Notes under the pieces: model-generated
The model's input: the letters and a program-made list of their open reading frames with translations, nothing else
Told to the model about the DNA's origin: nothing
Database searches by the model: none
Translations under genes and position numbers: made by a program
Origin: Alloactinosynnema sp. L-07
GTDB lineage: Bacteria > Actinomycetota > Actinomycetes > Mycobacteriales > Pseudonocardiaceae
Length of the DNA: 64,000 bases
Assembly (NCBI RefSeq): GCF_900070365.1
Contig: NZ_LN850107.1
Span: 2,852,001-2,916,000 of the forward strand
Direction of reading: 5' to 3'
Part shown: positions 1 through 8,513 of the stretch, in pieces
Numbering within the stretch: the stretch's first letter is position 1
How the letters are laid out: every line of letters begins with the position of its first letter

Positions 1-863
1 TGTTGCAGGGACACGAATTCCCGGCCGCGCCAGAACGAATCCCGGACATAGGGCATCGGCCGTTCCACCCGCAGCTTGTCCTTCGGCTTCGCCGCCCGCG
101 CCGGGTCGACCAACGTCGTGTAGTGCTCGGCGAGTTCGGCATAGGATCGGTTGATCTTCGGGTCGTAGAGGTCGGGCTTGTCGACCCCGGTCTTGAGGTT
201 GTCCGGCACCAGCCGGGCCGGCACCCCGCCGAAGAACTCGAACGCCGCGACATGGCACTCCGTCCACGCCCGCTGGTCCATCACCAACACCGGACGCACG
301 AACATATGCCGCGATGCGGGCAGCACCATCACGAACGCCCACACCCGCCGCCGCTTACCGCTGCGCGGGTCGACCCACGCGCCCAGATGCCCGTAGTCGA
401 TCTGCGCTTCCCCACCCGGTTCCGGCTCGTCCATCAGCACCGTGACCCGGTCGCGGCGGACTTCCTCGGGCAGATTCGCCGCCACCCACCGGTTCAACGA
501 CGCCAGACTGGCCGGCAGGTCCCGCTCATCGCGCAGCCGCTGCCAGATCGTGGCCTGGGTGACACCGGCCTTGAGCATGTCGACGAAGTAGTCGCGGTGC
601 TGCTCGATCTGCGGCAATGTCGTCTGCCACAGCCGCGTGTCGGTGACCGCGGGGAACCACTTGCCGGTCAACTCCGCCCAGTCCGCGGCGGTCATCGACG
701 GCCCGCCCGGGATGATCCCGGCGTCGATCGCCGGGGTCACGTACTTCTTGATCGTCTTGCGGTCCACACCCAGACTGGCCGCGACCTCGCTCTGCGAGCG
801 ACCCGCATACCAGTGGACCAGGATCTCGGTCACATTCGTCACGTCGAACGTTCTCCTCGCCAT
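1..863 (-). CDS. istA: IS21-family transposase IstA (partial, runs off left edge)
   Basis: Reading the minus strand from an ATG at 863 gives an open frame that continues to base 1 without a stop. The product begins MARRTFDVTNVTEILVHWY, has an N-terminal helix-turn-helix (residues about 15-40, SQSEVAASLGVDRKTIKKYV) and then an rve/DDE integrase core with segments QIDYGHLGAW and VPARLVPDNLKTGV, as in IS21-type IstA. The start is preceded by GGGGAG six bases upstream. About 287 residues are visible, so the C-terminus and the IstB helper ATPase gene should lie outside the window. The transposase catalyses insertion together with IstB. The frame is open across everything visible, so the copy may be intact. 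Family assignment is secure; activity cannot be judged. Confidence 0.9.
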   Translation of the reverse strand, partial: MARRTFDVTNVTEILVHWYAGRSQSEVAASLGVDRKTIKKYVTPAIDAGIIPGGPSMTAADWAELTGKWFPAVTDTRLWQTTLPQIEQHRDYFVDMLKAGVTQATIWQRLRDERDLPASLASLNRWVAANLPEEVRRDRVTVLMDEPEPGGEAQIDYGHLGAWVDPRSGKRRRVWAFVMVLPASRHMFVRPVLVMDQRAWTECHVAAFEFFGGVPARLVPDNLKTGVDKPDLYDPKINRSYAELAEHYTTLVDPARAAKPKDKLRVERPMPYVRDSFWRGREFVSLQ

Positions 864-948
864 CTCACTCCCCGGCCACCGGTCGTGAACGGGGCAAGCC
901 TGTGCTCCTGCGAGGAACCCACACGCGCGACACGCTCACCTTCCCGGT

Positions 949-1028
949 GGGGAATTACGTGAGCGCCGCCCTGCGGAATTACGTGAGCGAAAACCGGTCA
1001 GACCTGGGGAATTCCATGAGCGCTGACA
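949..1028. repeat. IS21-type terminal repeats and element end
   Basis: Three related direct repeats lie upstream of istA: GGGGAATTACGTGAGCG (949-965), GCGGAATTACGTGAGCG (973-989) and GGGGAATTCCATGAGCG (1006-1022). They are spaced 24 and 33 bases apart. Multiple subterminal transposase-binding repeats are characteristic of IS21-family ends. The outermost copy runs into TGACA at 1024-1028, which on the other strand reads TGTCA, so the element tip is inferred to be near 1028. Confidence 0.75.
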
Positions 1029-1576
1029 TCACCGCCTTCGGATCCCTTCACCTCTCCGAGAACGTGCTCGACCGTGTTCTACGATGGCGCACCGTGGACG
1101 CAGCTGATCTTGGTTTGAGGTACGCAGAGACGCTCATATGGCCAGCAGTGGTCGGCATCCTCCTAGTCGTGGGCATGAGACTCTTCGCTCCGCGACGCGC
1201 GACCCCACCAGCGCCCCAATCCCCCTCGTACGGCTTGACGTGGAACAGGCCGACAACCACGTTTACGGAGAAGGTGTCAGAGTCAATCGCCGACGCAGAA
1301 GCTCTCGTCCCGGCGGAGACAGCCACGCCAGATCCCATTGTGCACCTGCAGCAAGCAGTGCGACTCTCTCCCACGCAGTACCGCGACGGCGCTCGCGGGG
1401 TGCACGAACACTTTCGCGCCGGACGCGTGGTGATCTTGGATCTTACTTCCGTCGAGGAACGCACAGCACTGCGTTTCGTGGACTTCTCCATCGGTTTGAT
1501 CTTGGGGTCCAGGGGAACATTCTTTCAAGTTTCGAGCACCGTCATCCTGCTGACTCCCCGAGCGACGGCGGACTAA
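1016..1576 (+). CDS. SepF-like protein with an N-terminal membrane segment
   Basis: The C-terminal half matches the SepF (DUF552) core: VHEHFRAGRVVILDLTSVEE, then RFVDFSIGLILGSRGTFF and a final VILLTP. SepF polymerises on the membrane and tethers FtsZ during actinobacterial and Gram-positive division. Here the usual short amphipathic N-terminal helix is replaced by a hydrophobic segment around residues 42-58 (LIWPAVVGILLVVGMRLF), so this is probably a membrane-anchored paralogue. The chosen ATG at 1016 lies inside the inferred IS21 terminus with a GGGG stretch six bases upstream; a GTG at 1094 is the alternative and would give 160 residues. The native 5' end may have been replaced by the IS. 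No ftsZ or dcw neighbours are present, so it is unlikely to be the housekeeping SepF. Confidence 0.65.
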   Translation: MSADITAFGSLHLSENVLDRVLRWRTVDAADLGLRYAETLIWPAVVGILLVVGMRLFAPRRATPPAPQSPSYGLTWNRPTTTFTEKVSESIADAEALVPAETATPDPIVHLQQAVRLSPTQYRDGARGVHEHFRAGRVVILDLTSVEERTALRFVDFSIGLILGSRGTFFQVSSTVILLTPRATAD

Positions 1577-1630
1577 GCCTCAATCCGTCGAGGCGCACCA
1601 CAACTTCGAGTCCTGACGAGGATTGAGCCA

Positions 1631-2001
1631 GTGACCAGTGAAAATCAGCCACAACCTGCGACAATCCCCGACGAGGCGGCGACGAAGCGCGAGGCCGCAG
1701 GGCGAGTTCAGACGGTGGAAGCATCTGAACTCGCCGACATCTTCGCCCGCGGACCCGCGAACGACCTGATCCACAAGTGGTTCGTGGCGGGGGTCGGCTG
1801 GCAACCATCGCCATTCGGCGACTTCGAACACCTCGGCACCGGACTCGGCGGCGACCCCACCCCGATCCAACAACCCAACGGGCAACTCGATATCTTCGGC
1901 CGCGGCACCAGCGACGACCTCGTCCACAAGTGGTTTGTACCCGGCACAGGCTGGTCCCCCTCCCCTACGGCGACTTCGAACACTTGGGAGCCGATTACTA
2001 G
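1631..2001 (+). pseudogene. Tectonin/PLL-like beta-propeller fragment, frameshifted
   Basis: The GTG at 1631 opens a protein with two copies of a short repeat: LADIFARGPANDLIHKWF then GWQPSPFGDFEHLG, and LDIFGRGTSDDLVHKWF then GWSPSP. The pattern resembles blades of PLL-type/tectonin-like propeller lectins. In the second copy the expected YGDFEHLG is present but in the next frame, ending in a stop at 2001. A second run of C that would need five bases has four (about 1966-1969), so one base is missing. In the current frame translation continues with unrelated sequence to 2083. Only two blades exist, far short of a full propeller, so this is probably a decayed or truncated carbohydrate-binding protein. 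A sequencing error in the C run cannot be excluded. Confidence 0.6.
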
Positions 2002-2234
2002 AGTTCCGACTTCTAGAGGGTGCGGAAACCGAGCTCAACGCCATGAGCACGGCCAGAACGATGAGGGCGGAGGGACGTATTGATCTCAGTGGCAGCCTAT
2101 CCTCCCAGGGCTGTGGGTTACTCCCTGACACTCGGCACGCTAACCACGTCCGACCGGGTGCTGCGCTGTTCGCCTGCGCGCCGAACGGTCATGAACACTC
2201 CGTTGGCCGATGGGCCGAATCGGAGTTGCATGTG

Positions 2235-3033
2235 ATGATCTGTGCGGTGACCGATGCTTCGAGAGACGATGAAGACCACAGAGACTCGCCGACACGATTT
2301 GCGGACGATCTGAAGGCAATCGTGTCGAAGAAGCACAGCGGGAAGTCGGTCCGGGAAATCGGCGACGCGGCGGCCATCGCTCCCTCCACGGTGAGCGAGT
2401 TCTACTCGGGCAAACGACGGCCGAGCGAGGACTTCCTGGTCAGGGTTCTCATGGCGGTCGGCCAGTCATCCACCCACGGTCGAAGCGTGGCGGGAACGGC
2501 TCACGAGACTCCGGGAACCCGGCTACGACACAGTGGCCATGGTCACGGGCGTCCCGCAGCGGCGGTTCCACCTCACGATCGCAGTATCCGTGCTGATCAC
2601 AGCGGCGGTCGCGACCCCGGTAACGCTCCGGTTCAGCCGACCGCCCACCGGGCAAGCGGACGTTCCCGCAGCGCTGCGGCCGGTCGCGATCGAGGTTCAG
2701 AACATGGTGGCGTTGGGTGCCGACGTGCTCAAGCCTGACGTGAGCCCTGTTTGCCCGTCGAGCCGCACTGTTGGGCGGTGCTCCGCGACAGGGTGCAAGC
2801 TGCCCAGCACCGAAGTCGACACGGGCGCGATGCTAGTCGCCGTCTGTCAGACCCGCGGTGAGGAACTGGTCAACTACAACCTCGACTCGACGGCGACGGA
2901 CAATCCGCATCGAGCCAGCTCCGCGCGCTGGTGCCGGATTAAACTCCCCGATCTCCGCGATGGCTATCTGAGCGAGGTCTACACCGCTCCCTCCTACCGA
3001 GGTGGGCTCGGTTTGCCCATCTGCTCGTCGTGA
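2235..3033 (+). pseudogene. HTH (XRE-like) membrane regulator, split by a frameshift
   Basis: From the ATG at 2235 (GGAG about ten bases upstream) the product carries an HTH domain: SPTRFADDLKAIVSKKHSGK, then VREIGDAAAIAPSTVSEFYS. Around 2455-2475 homology moves to the next frame, which continues with VEAWRERLTRLREPGYDT, a typical linker after such HTH domains. That frame then carries a transmembrane segment (LTIAVSVLITAAVATPVTL) and an exported cysteine-containing domain ending at 3033. The architecture HTH, linker, one membrane pass and extracytoplasmic domain is common in actinomycetes and has no settled function. As written the gene cannot give one protein. It sits just upstream of another HTH-containing membrane protein with the same lead-in, so the two may have been functionally linked. 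Confidence 0.65.
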
Positions 3034-3090
3034 CGCCGACGTTCCACCTTCTGCGTTTCGGAATATTCGCGATGACTGAGGGAGTCCACG

Positions 3091-6000
3091 TTGGATCTGC
3101 ACACGCCCGCTGACTTCGCTCAGGCGCTCGACCGGCTCCGCCGCGCTTCCGGGAAGTCGTATCGCGAACTACACAAAGAATGTGGCCTGCCACAAAGCAC
3201 GATTTCCACGTGGTGCAAGGGGCGGCACCTTCCTCAGGTGTCGATGCGCGCCGATCTCGCCCGGCTCCTCGCCGCGCTCGGTGTTGAGGAACTCGCGCGG
3301 AAGACGTGGTTCGAAGGACTCGCTCAAGCGAGACAACAAACCAGGCGCACTTCACCGGCATTCAATCCGTACCTCGGCCTCCGCGCGTTCCAGCCGGAAA
3401 ACGCGGCCATGTTCTTCGGGCGCGAAAAAGAGGTCGAAGCACTCGTCGGCGCGTCGAAGATGGGGCCGTTGGCCGTCGTGGGGCCGTCTGGCTCGGGCAA
3501 GTCCTCCCTGCTGCGTGCGGGACTCATTCCAGCGCTCCCCCAGGGGAAGGTCATCACGCCCGCCGAGGCGCCAGTGGAGTCGGTGCTCAAGGCGCCGCAC
3601 GAACTCGTACTGGTCGTCGACCAGTTCGAGGAACTGTTCACCACCTACGACGAAGCCAACAGAGTCCGGTTCGTCGACGCGCTGCTGGACCGCTCGACGC
3701 CAGTGGTCATCGGGCTACGCGCCGACTTCTACGCGCATGCTATGCGGATTCCCCGCTTGGCAGAACTCCTGCAGCACCACCAGATGCTGGTGACGCCCAT
3801 GAGCGAGACGCAGCTGAGGGTGGCGATCACCGGGCCCGCGCGGGCCGCCGGCTTCGACCTGGACCCCGGTCTCGTCGAGTTGCTGCTGCGGGACACCGCA
3901 CAACAGCCTGGCGGGCTTCCGCTGTTGTCGCACACGCTTCACAGCATCGTCGAGACCTGGACCGAGCAGCGCTCATCGCGCCGGACGATCGACCTGACCC
4001 ACTATTGGTCGGTGGGCGGCGTGCACGGGGCAATCGCGCAGACCGCGAACTCCGCATTCCGATCGTTGAACCGCGCACAGCGAGTCGTTGCCCAAAACCT
4101 CTTCCTACGCCTGGTGAACGCGGGCGACAGCACTGCCGTCACCCGGCGCCGGGTGACCTTCAGCGAGCTGTTCAACGGGCGCGTCGACGACGAGGTAGAC
4201 GATCTCACCGAGGTGTTCGAGGTCTTCGTCGCACACCGGCTGCTCACCGCGGATGAGCACATCGTCGAGATCAGCCACGAGTCGTTGCTGGGCGCCTGGC
4301 CGTTGCTGCAGGAGTGGCTCGCGCACGACCGCGTGGGTCACCATCTCCACAATCGGCTTACCGGCGTCGCTCGCGACTGGCAGCAGAACGGCCGCCAGCC
4401 TGAACACCTCTACGTCGGTGGAACTCTCGTATCCGCGCTGGAATGGGCACGGTCGGCTGCTGGAGAGGCCGCGCTCAACCCGCTTGAACGCGAGTTCCTC
4501 GCCGTCTCCGAAGAGGCACGCACGGCGCGGCGCGAAGCCGACCGCACGCGCGTTCGCCGCCGATACCAGCTGCTGATCCTGCTCGTGGTGACTTCGCTGC
4601 TCGCGGTGGGGGCGGCGTTCTACGCGAACCAGGTCAGCACGACCGCCTCACGCGACAACCGACTCGCCCTGTCGCGCGAGGTGTCGGACAAGGCGGATCG
4701 GCTGCGGGACAAGGACCCCGTCCTCGCCGCCCAGCTCGCGCTCGCAGCACACAATCTGGCCCCGACGCCCGAGGCGCGGTCAGCTGTCCTTGATTCCTCC
4801 GCTCGGCCGCTCCCCCGGCGCAGCAGCGCCTGGGACGGCACCACGACCGTGATGACGTCAGCCGGCGGCTTCCTGGTGTTCGGCACAGACTCAGGGCACG
4901 TCCAGATCGAACAAGCTGACACCGGCCGGCACGTCGCGGACCTACGCGTCGCCCGCCCTATCGTCGCTATCGCGGCCAGCTCGAATGGGTCCTTGCTGGC
5001 GGCGGGCGATGACCGGGGCGAAGTCACCGTGTGGAGCCTCAGCCCTTCTACTTCTCCCACGGAGGAAAAGACGTTCAACACCGGTTCCAGCAGGCTGTTC
5101 GCCCTGGCGTTCAGCCCGGACGGCCTGCACCTCGCTGCCGGCAACGGGGCCGGGGAGGTGCAGATATGGACGCCCCGTGAGGCAACGCCACCTGTAGTCC
5201 TGACCGGGCCTGCACAAGCAGTGAAAGGAGTGGCGTTTCTCCCGGACGGAACGGCTGTCGCAGCTGGCAGCGACGATAGCATCGTTCACCTCTGGAGCCT
5301 CGCCGTCCCCGGCGAATCCGTGGTGTTCAAAGGGCCTACCAGCAAGATCTTCGGCATTGCTGTGTCGCCCGATGGCAAAACGCTGGCCGCAGGTACGGCG
5401 GGCGAACAACGTGTCTACACCTGGAACCTGTCTGATCCGACTGCCCCGCCACGGCAGTGGACAGGACCAGCGAGTTGGATCAACGCCGTGGCGTTCAGCC
5501 CCGACAGCACCGCGCTCGTCGCAGGCAGTTCGGACACGCTCTTGTGGCGGTGGGACATGCGGTCCGGTCAGGCCCTGCCCCCGCTTCCACACCCGAAGCC
5601 CTTGACCGCTATCGAGTTCCGCGACTCTCACACGATCCTCACGCTGGCGACCGACGGGCGCACCCGAACCTGGACGGTGCCGGGCTCGGTGCTCAGCGGT
5701 CCGAGCAAACAGGTGTTCTCGACGTCGTTCGACCTGTCCGGCGACAGGCTGCTGGTCGGCTCCGGCGACAACCGGCTCCGGCTGTGGGACGTGACGGACC
5801 CGCACAGGGCGAGGCTGACAGGCGAGTTGACAGGCGGCTCGGCAAGCCCATCACCGCTCAGCGGAGCATCCACGCTCACTAGCGACGGAGCGACAGCGAT
5901 CGCCGGAACCACCGATGGCAGCATCGTGTTGTGGCGGGTCGACCGGTCGGACGAGCCGGTTTCGCTGAAAGTGGCGGCCTCGACCATCCAATCCGTCGTG

Positions 6001-6714
6001 CTCAGCGCTGACGATCGTACCGCTGCGGTGGGCAGCGACGACAAGTCCGCGTACCTCGTCGACCTCTCCGACACCGCCCACCCGAAAATGATCTCCAGCC
6101 TGAGCGGGACTGCGGACATCATCTATGGTGTCCGGTTCAGCCCGGACACGACGATGCTCGCGGTGGCCGGCGGGGACGGCAAGGGATATCTGTGGGACAT
6201 CGCCGACAAGACGAACCCAAAACCGCGTGCCACGGTCACCGGATTCCGCGGTCCGGTCTACGCGACGGCGTTCAGCGCGGACGGCACCCTTGTCGCATTC
6301 GGTGCTTCTGACTACTCCGTCCGACTGCTCGACCTCACCCACCCCCTCAGCCCAGTCGAGGTGCCAAGCCCTCTGATCGGCCCGGTGGGCGAGGTCTACG
6401 AACTCTCCTTTCACCCGGACCGCAGGGAACTCGCGGTCAGCAGCACGGACCGGACCATCTGGCTGTGGAACTTGGCCGACCACCGCAAGCCCGACCACCT
6501 CGCCACCCTCACCACCAACGACGCATTGCTTACCCTCGCCCACAGCCCTGACGGACGTCGACTGGCGGCTGGTGGCCGTGATCGCACAGTCCGGGTCTGG
6601 GACACAGACCTCGACGCCGTCAAGAACTGGATATGCGGCCAGGCTGGCCAATCGATCACTCCAGAGGAGTGGTCACAGTTCATCCCGGGCGAGCCGTACA
6701 CCCCACCCTGTTGA
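3091..6714 (+). CDS. HTH-STAND NTPase-WD40 repeat membrane protein
   Basis: A 1,207-residue protein with four parts in order. An XRE-like HTH lies at about residues 5-70 (SYRELHKECGLPQSTISTWC). A STAND-type NTPase follows, with Walker A GPSGSGKSS near 131 and Walker B LVLVVDQFEELF near 173. One transmembrane helix sits at about 492-516. The C-terminal WD40 propeller (about 595-1190) has repeated FSPDG and VRVWD-type motifs. The architecture matches nSTAND1-type WD40 proteins of actinomycetes, thought to act as signal-responsive assembly platforms; the ligand is unknown. The TTG start is supported by GAGGGAG six bases upstream. The gene follows the broken HTH/membrane gene and precedes the secreted tandem proteins. 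Proteins of this class can act in conflict or defence, but nothing here demonstrates that. Confidence 0.85.
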   Translation: MDLHTPADFAQALDRLRRASGKSYRELHKECGLPQSTISTWCKGRHLPQVSMRADLARLLAALGVEELARKTWFEGLAQARQQTRRTSPAFNPYLGLRAFQPENAAMFFGREKEVEALVGASKMGPLAVVGPSGSGKSSLLRAGLIPALPQGKVITPAEAPVESVLKAPHELVLVVDQFEELFTTYDEANRVRFVDALLDRSTPVVIGLRADFYAHAMRIPRLAELLQHHQMLVTPMSETQLRVAITGPARAAGFDLDPGLVELLLRDTAQQPGGLPLLSHTLHSIVETWTEQRSSRRTIDLTHYWSVGGVHGAIAQTANSAFRSLNRAQRVVAQNLFLRLVNAGDSTAVTRRRVTFSELFNGRVDDEVDDLTEVFEVFVAHRLLTADEHIVEISHESLLGAWPLLQEWLAHDRVGHHLHNRLTGVARDWQQNGRQPEHLYVGGTLVSALEWARSAAGEAALNPLEREFLAVSEEARTARREADRTRVRRRYQLLILLVVTSLLAVGAAFYANQVSTTASRDNRLALSREVSDKADRLRDKDPVLAAQLALAAHNLAPTPEARSAVLDSSARPLPRRSSAWDGTTTVMTSAGGFLVFGTDSGHVQIEQADTGRHVADLRVARPIVAIAASSNGSLLAAGDDRGEVTVWSLSPSTSPTEEKTFNTGSSRLFALAFSPDGLHLAAGNGAGEVQIWTPREATPPVVLTGPAQAVKGVAFLPDGTAVAAGSDDSIVHLWSLAVPGESVVFKGPTSKIFGIAVSPDGKTLAAGTAGEQRVYTWNLSDPTAPPRQWTGPASWINAVAFSPDSTALVAGSSDTLLWRWDMRSGQALPPLPHPKPLTAIEFRDSHTILTLATDGRTRTWTVPGSVLSGPSKQVFSTSFDLSGDRLLVGSGDNRLRLWDVTDPHRARLTGELTGGSASPSPLSGASTLTSDGATAIAGTTDGSIVLWRVDRSDEPVSLKVAASTIQSVVLSADDRTAAVGSDDKSAYLVDLSDTAHPKMISSLSGTADIIYGVRFSPDTTMLAVAGGDGKGYLWDIADKTNPKPRATVTGFRGPVYATAFSADGTLVAFGASDYSVRLLDLTHPLSPVEVPSPLIGPVGEVYELSFHPDRRELAVSSTDRTIWLWNLADHRKPDHLATLTTNDALLTLAHSPDGRRLAAGGRDRTVRVWDTDLDAVKNWICGQAGQSITPEEWSQFIPGEPYTPPC

Positions 6715-6858
6715 CGATCAAGGCCTCAAGCCTGCGGGACCGTACGGGAATTGACGGGGAAGCACGGACCCATCAGCCGGTCTACCAGGTCGTTCTGGCC
6801 TGCTGCTCCAGTGGAAGAGGCAAAAGCACAACCGCTTTCCGCTGAGAGGAAGACCGCA

Positions 6859-7287
6859 ATGCGAACAGGAAACCTGGTGAACATCGTCTCGGCCGTCGCC
6901 GTGGCGATGGCAGGGTTGATCGTCACGACCGGTACCGCGGCCGCCACCGATGTCGGCGGTGACGGAAACCCGGCCAACGTCTGCCCGAACGGCTACACCG
7001 TCGCCTCCGCGCCGATCCTCCGCAACGGCCAGACCATCGGCCTCGTGGAAATGCGCTGGTCGTGGACCTGCGGCGGCAACTGGACCCGCACCACGTCCTA
7101 CATCGGAGCCCGCCAGCTGCAGTCGATGATCGACACGAACCCGTGGGACGGCCGCGAGACCTGGGCCGACGACTACGCGACGCAGAACTGGTCGCCCTTC
7201 CGGCGGGTCGCACCGTCACAGGGCATGTGCTCGAACGGATTCATCGAGGACGGCGGCGCGCTCTACCACGCCTCGATCTGCGCCTGA
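6859..7287 (+). CDS. Small secreted protein, tandem paralogue 1 (DUF2690/YjfA-like pattern)
   Basis: The 142-residue product starts at ATG 6859 with AGAGGAAG seven bases upstream. It has a classical signal peptide (MRTGNLVNIVSAVAVAMAGL, then cleavage after TGTAAA) followed by a mature domain starting TDVGGDGNPANVCPNGYTVA. The VEMRWSWTCGGNWTRTTSYI stretch resembles the VELRYS-C-WAR core of DUF2690/YjfA-like exported proteins, whose function is unknown. Four mature-region cysteines (CPNG, TCGG, MCSN, SICA) suggest two disulfides. The next gene is a close paralogue, so the pair arose by local duplication. Secretion is well supported; the family name is tentative. Confidence 0.8.
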   Translation: MRTGNLVNIVSAVAVAMAGLIVTTGTAAATDVGGDGNPANVCPNGYTVASAPILRNGQTIGLVEMRWSWTCGGNWTRTTSYIGARQLQSMIDTNPWDGRETWADDYATQNWSPFRRVAPSQGMCSNGFIEDGGALYHASICA

Positions 7288-7319
7288 TCGCGTTCCAACC
7301 CTCACGAGGAGGAACTACC

Positions 7320-7742
7320 TTGGCAGCATCAGCAAAGTTCGGTATCGCGGGTGTTCTCGCGATCATGGCTATGGTCGGCACCGCGCTTCCGGCGTCCGCC
7401 ACCGACGTCGGCGGGGATGGAAACCCAGCCGTCGACTGCCCGAACGGCTACACCGTCGCGTCGCGCACGATCGAACGCAACGGACAGGTGATCGGCACGG
7501 TGGAGATGCGGTGGTCCTGGGCGTGTTCGGGCAACTGGACCCGCACCACCTCCTACATCGGAGCCCGGCAACTACGATCGGGCATCAACACGCAGCCGTT
7601 CGACAGGCACACGTACGGCGATGACTACGCCGTGCAGAACTGGTCCCCGTACCGTCGCGTCGCACCTACTCAGTCGATGTGCTCATACGGGCAGATCATC
7701 GACGAGAACGGTTACGGGTGGGGCATGCACTTCTGCGTGTGA
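7320..7742 (+). CDS. Small secreted protein, tandem paralogue 2
   Basis: A 140-residue paralogue of the preceding gene, 32 bases downstream and probably co-transcribed. A TTG start at 7320 is chosen because AGGAGGAA lies six bases upstream and the resulting N-terminus is a signal peptide (AASAKFGIAGVLAIMAMVG, cleavage after ASA). The mature domain repeats TDVGGDGNPAVDCPNGYTVA and VEMRWSWACSGNWTRTTSYI, with all four cysteines conserved. Divergence from copy 1 is concentrated in the signal peptide and the C-terminal third, while the central block is nearly identical. Function unknown; the secreted cysteine-paired design would fit an extracellular binding or effector role, which is inference. 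Confidence 0.8.
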   Translation: MAASAKFGIAGVLAIMAMVGTALPASATDVGGDGNPAVDCPNGYTVASRTIERNGQVIGTVEMRWSWACSGNWTRTTSYIGARQLRSGINTQPFDRHTYGDDYAVQNWSPYRRVAPTQSMCSYGQIIDENGYGWGMHFCV

Positions 7743-8134
7743 CTCCGCACGGGCACGGCAAGATCGTCCGCTCCAGTCGCGAGCGGGCGATCTTGCTTGA
7801 CCGGCAACACCGAGTCCCGCCCCTGACACGAACCTGTGATCAACGCAGCCCACCACCGAATGCATCGACAACCGCCGGACCCGCGTGGTTCACCTGGACC
7901 CAGGCGTGCGCCATCGGGTCGATGAACTACGAGATCCGCGACATCAACGCCGGCACGCTGTTGGGTTCGATGATTCAGCGCTGCCCCGCATACCAAGCGT
8001 TTGCGCCTTCAGGAGCGAAACTGGAGATCTAAGCGGTCTAGAATTGACGGCACCTGACCCGAACCGTCGCCAACAGAACCAATCCGCAGCACGGATGCAG
8101 CGTTTCCGCAGGTCAGCGCGTGATCGGGGCGCCG
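7743..8134. other. Gap with a possible degenerate third copy
   Basis: No clear gene starts here. A plus-strand frame from about 7826 to 8032 reads GPAWFTWTQACAIGSMNYEI and ends RCPAYQAFAPSGAKLEI. It faintly resembles the cysteine spacing of the two preceding secreted proteins and may be a decayed relative. It has no signal peptide or ribosome site of its own. Confidence 0.3.
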
Positions 8135-8177
8135 CTGGGGGTCAAGGGGTCGCAGGTTCGAATCCTGTCAGCCCGAC
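8135..8177 (+). other. tRNA-Pro(GGG) 3'-half, candidate att site of an integrated element
   Basis: Bases 8135-8177 contain a full anticodon loop CTGGGGG (anticodon GGG), the 3' anticodon strand TCAAG, a variable region, the T arm GCAGG-TTCGAAT-CCTGT and the acceptor strand CAGCCCG followed by A. The matching 5' half is absent upstream, where CGGGCTG would be required. A tRNA 3'-half without its 5' half is the direct repeat left when an element integrates into a tRNA gene, so 8135-8177 is read as the distal attachment site. Integrated DNA would lie to the left and chromosomal DNA to the right. Confidence 0.75.
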
Positions 8178-8184
8178 GGTCGAT

Positions 8185-8230
8185 CGAAAGCCCCCTGAAC
8201 TGGATGTTTACCCAGTTCAGGGGGCTTTCG
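8185..8230. terminator. Strong hairpin after the tRNA remnant
   Basis: CGAAAGCCCCCTGAACTGG (8185-8203) and CCAGTTCAGGGGGCTTTCG (8212-8230) form a perfect 19-bp stem with an 8-base loop. The position directly after the tRNA 3' end fits the original tRNA-Pro terminator. Confidence 0.75.
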
Positions 8231-8377
8231 CGTTCCATGTGGACGATCATGGCCAAGATCGTTCCCGAACGGCCTTGGGGACCACTTGGGGACCAGACTT
8301 GGACCACGGCTCAGACCGCCCGTAGTCGGGGACCGCGACGAGCGTGCAGGTGCTTCGCACTGTGGACGCAGATGTCG

Positions 8378-8482
8378 TCAAGCAGCTTCTGCTGCGGCGA
8401 GGACCTTGGCGATCGCGTCGACCGCTTCCCTCGCAGCGGGTTTGAGCAGGTGCGTGTAGATCTCGGTGGTCACCGAAACCGT
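8378..8482 (-). pseudogene. Tyrosine recombinase (integrase) C-terminal remnant
   Basis: The minus strand reads TVSVTTEIYTHLLKPAAREA and continues to a stop at 8378 after a short alanine-rich helix. This is the end of a phage- or ICE-type tyrosine recombinase: TTEIYTHL contains the nucleophilic tyrosine and the following residues form the usual C-terminal tail. No frame upstream continues the homology, so only about 35 residues survive. The remnant points toward the tRNA 3'-half 200 bases away, the normal orientation of an integrase gene beside its attachment site. It therefore probably belonged to an element that used the same tRNA. The remaining bases up to 8513 hold nothing I can identify. 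Confidence 0.6.
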
Positions 8483-8513
8483 ACAACCGCGCCAAACGGG
8501 CAGAACGCCAAGC

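Noticed and set aside
3..962. Long plus-strand open frame over the IS21 end
   Set aside because: It is the antisense of the istA frame; its product is Arg/His-rich with no domain.
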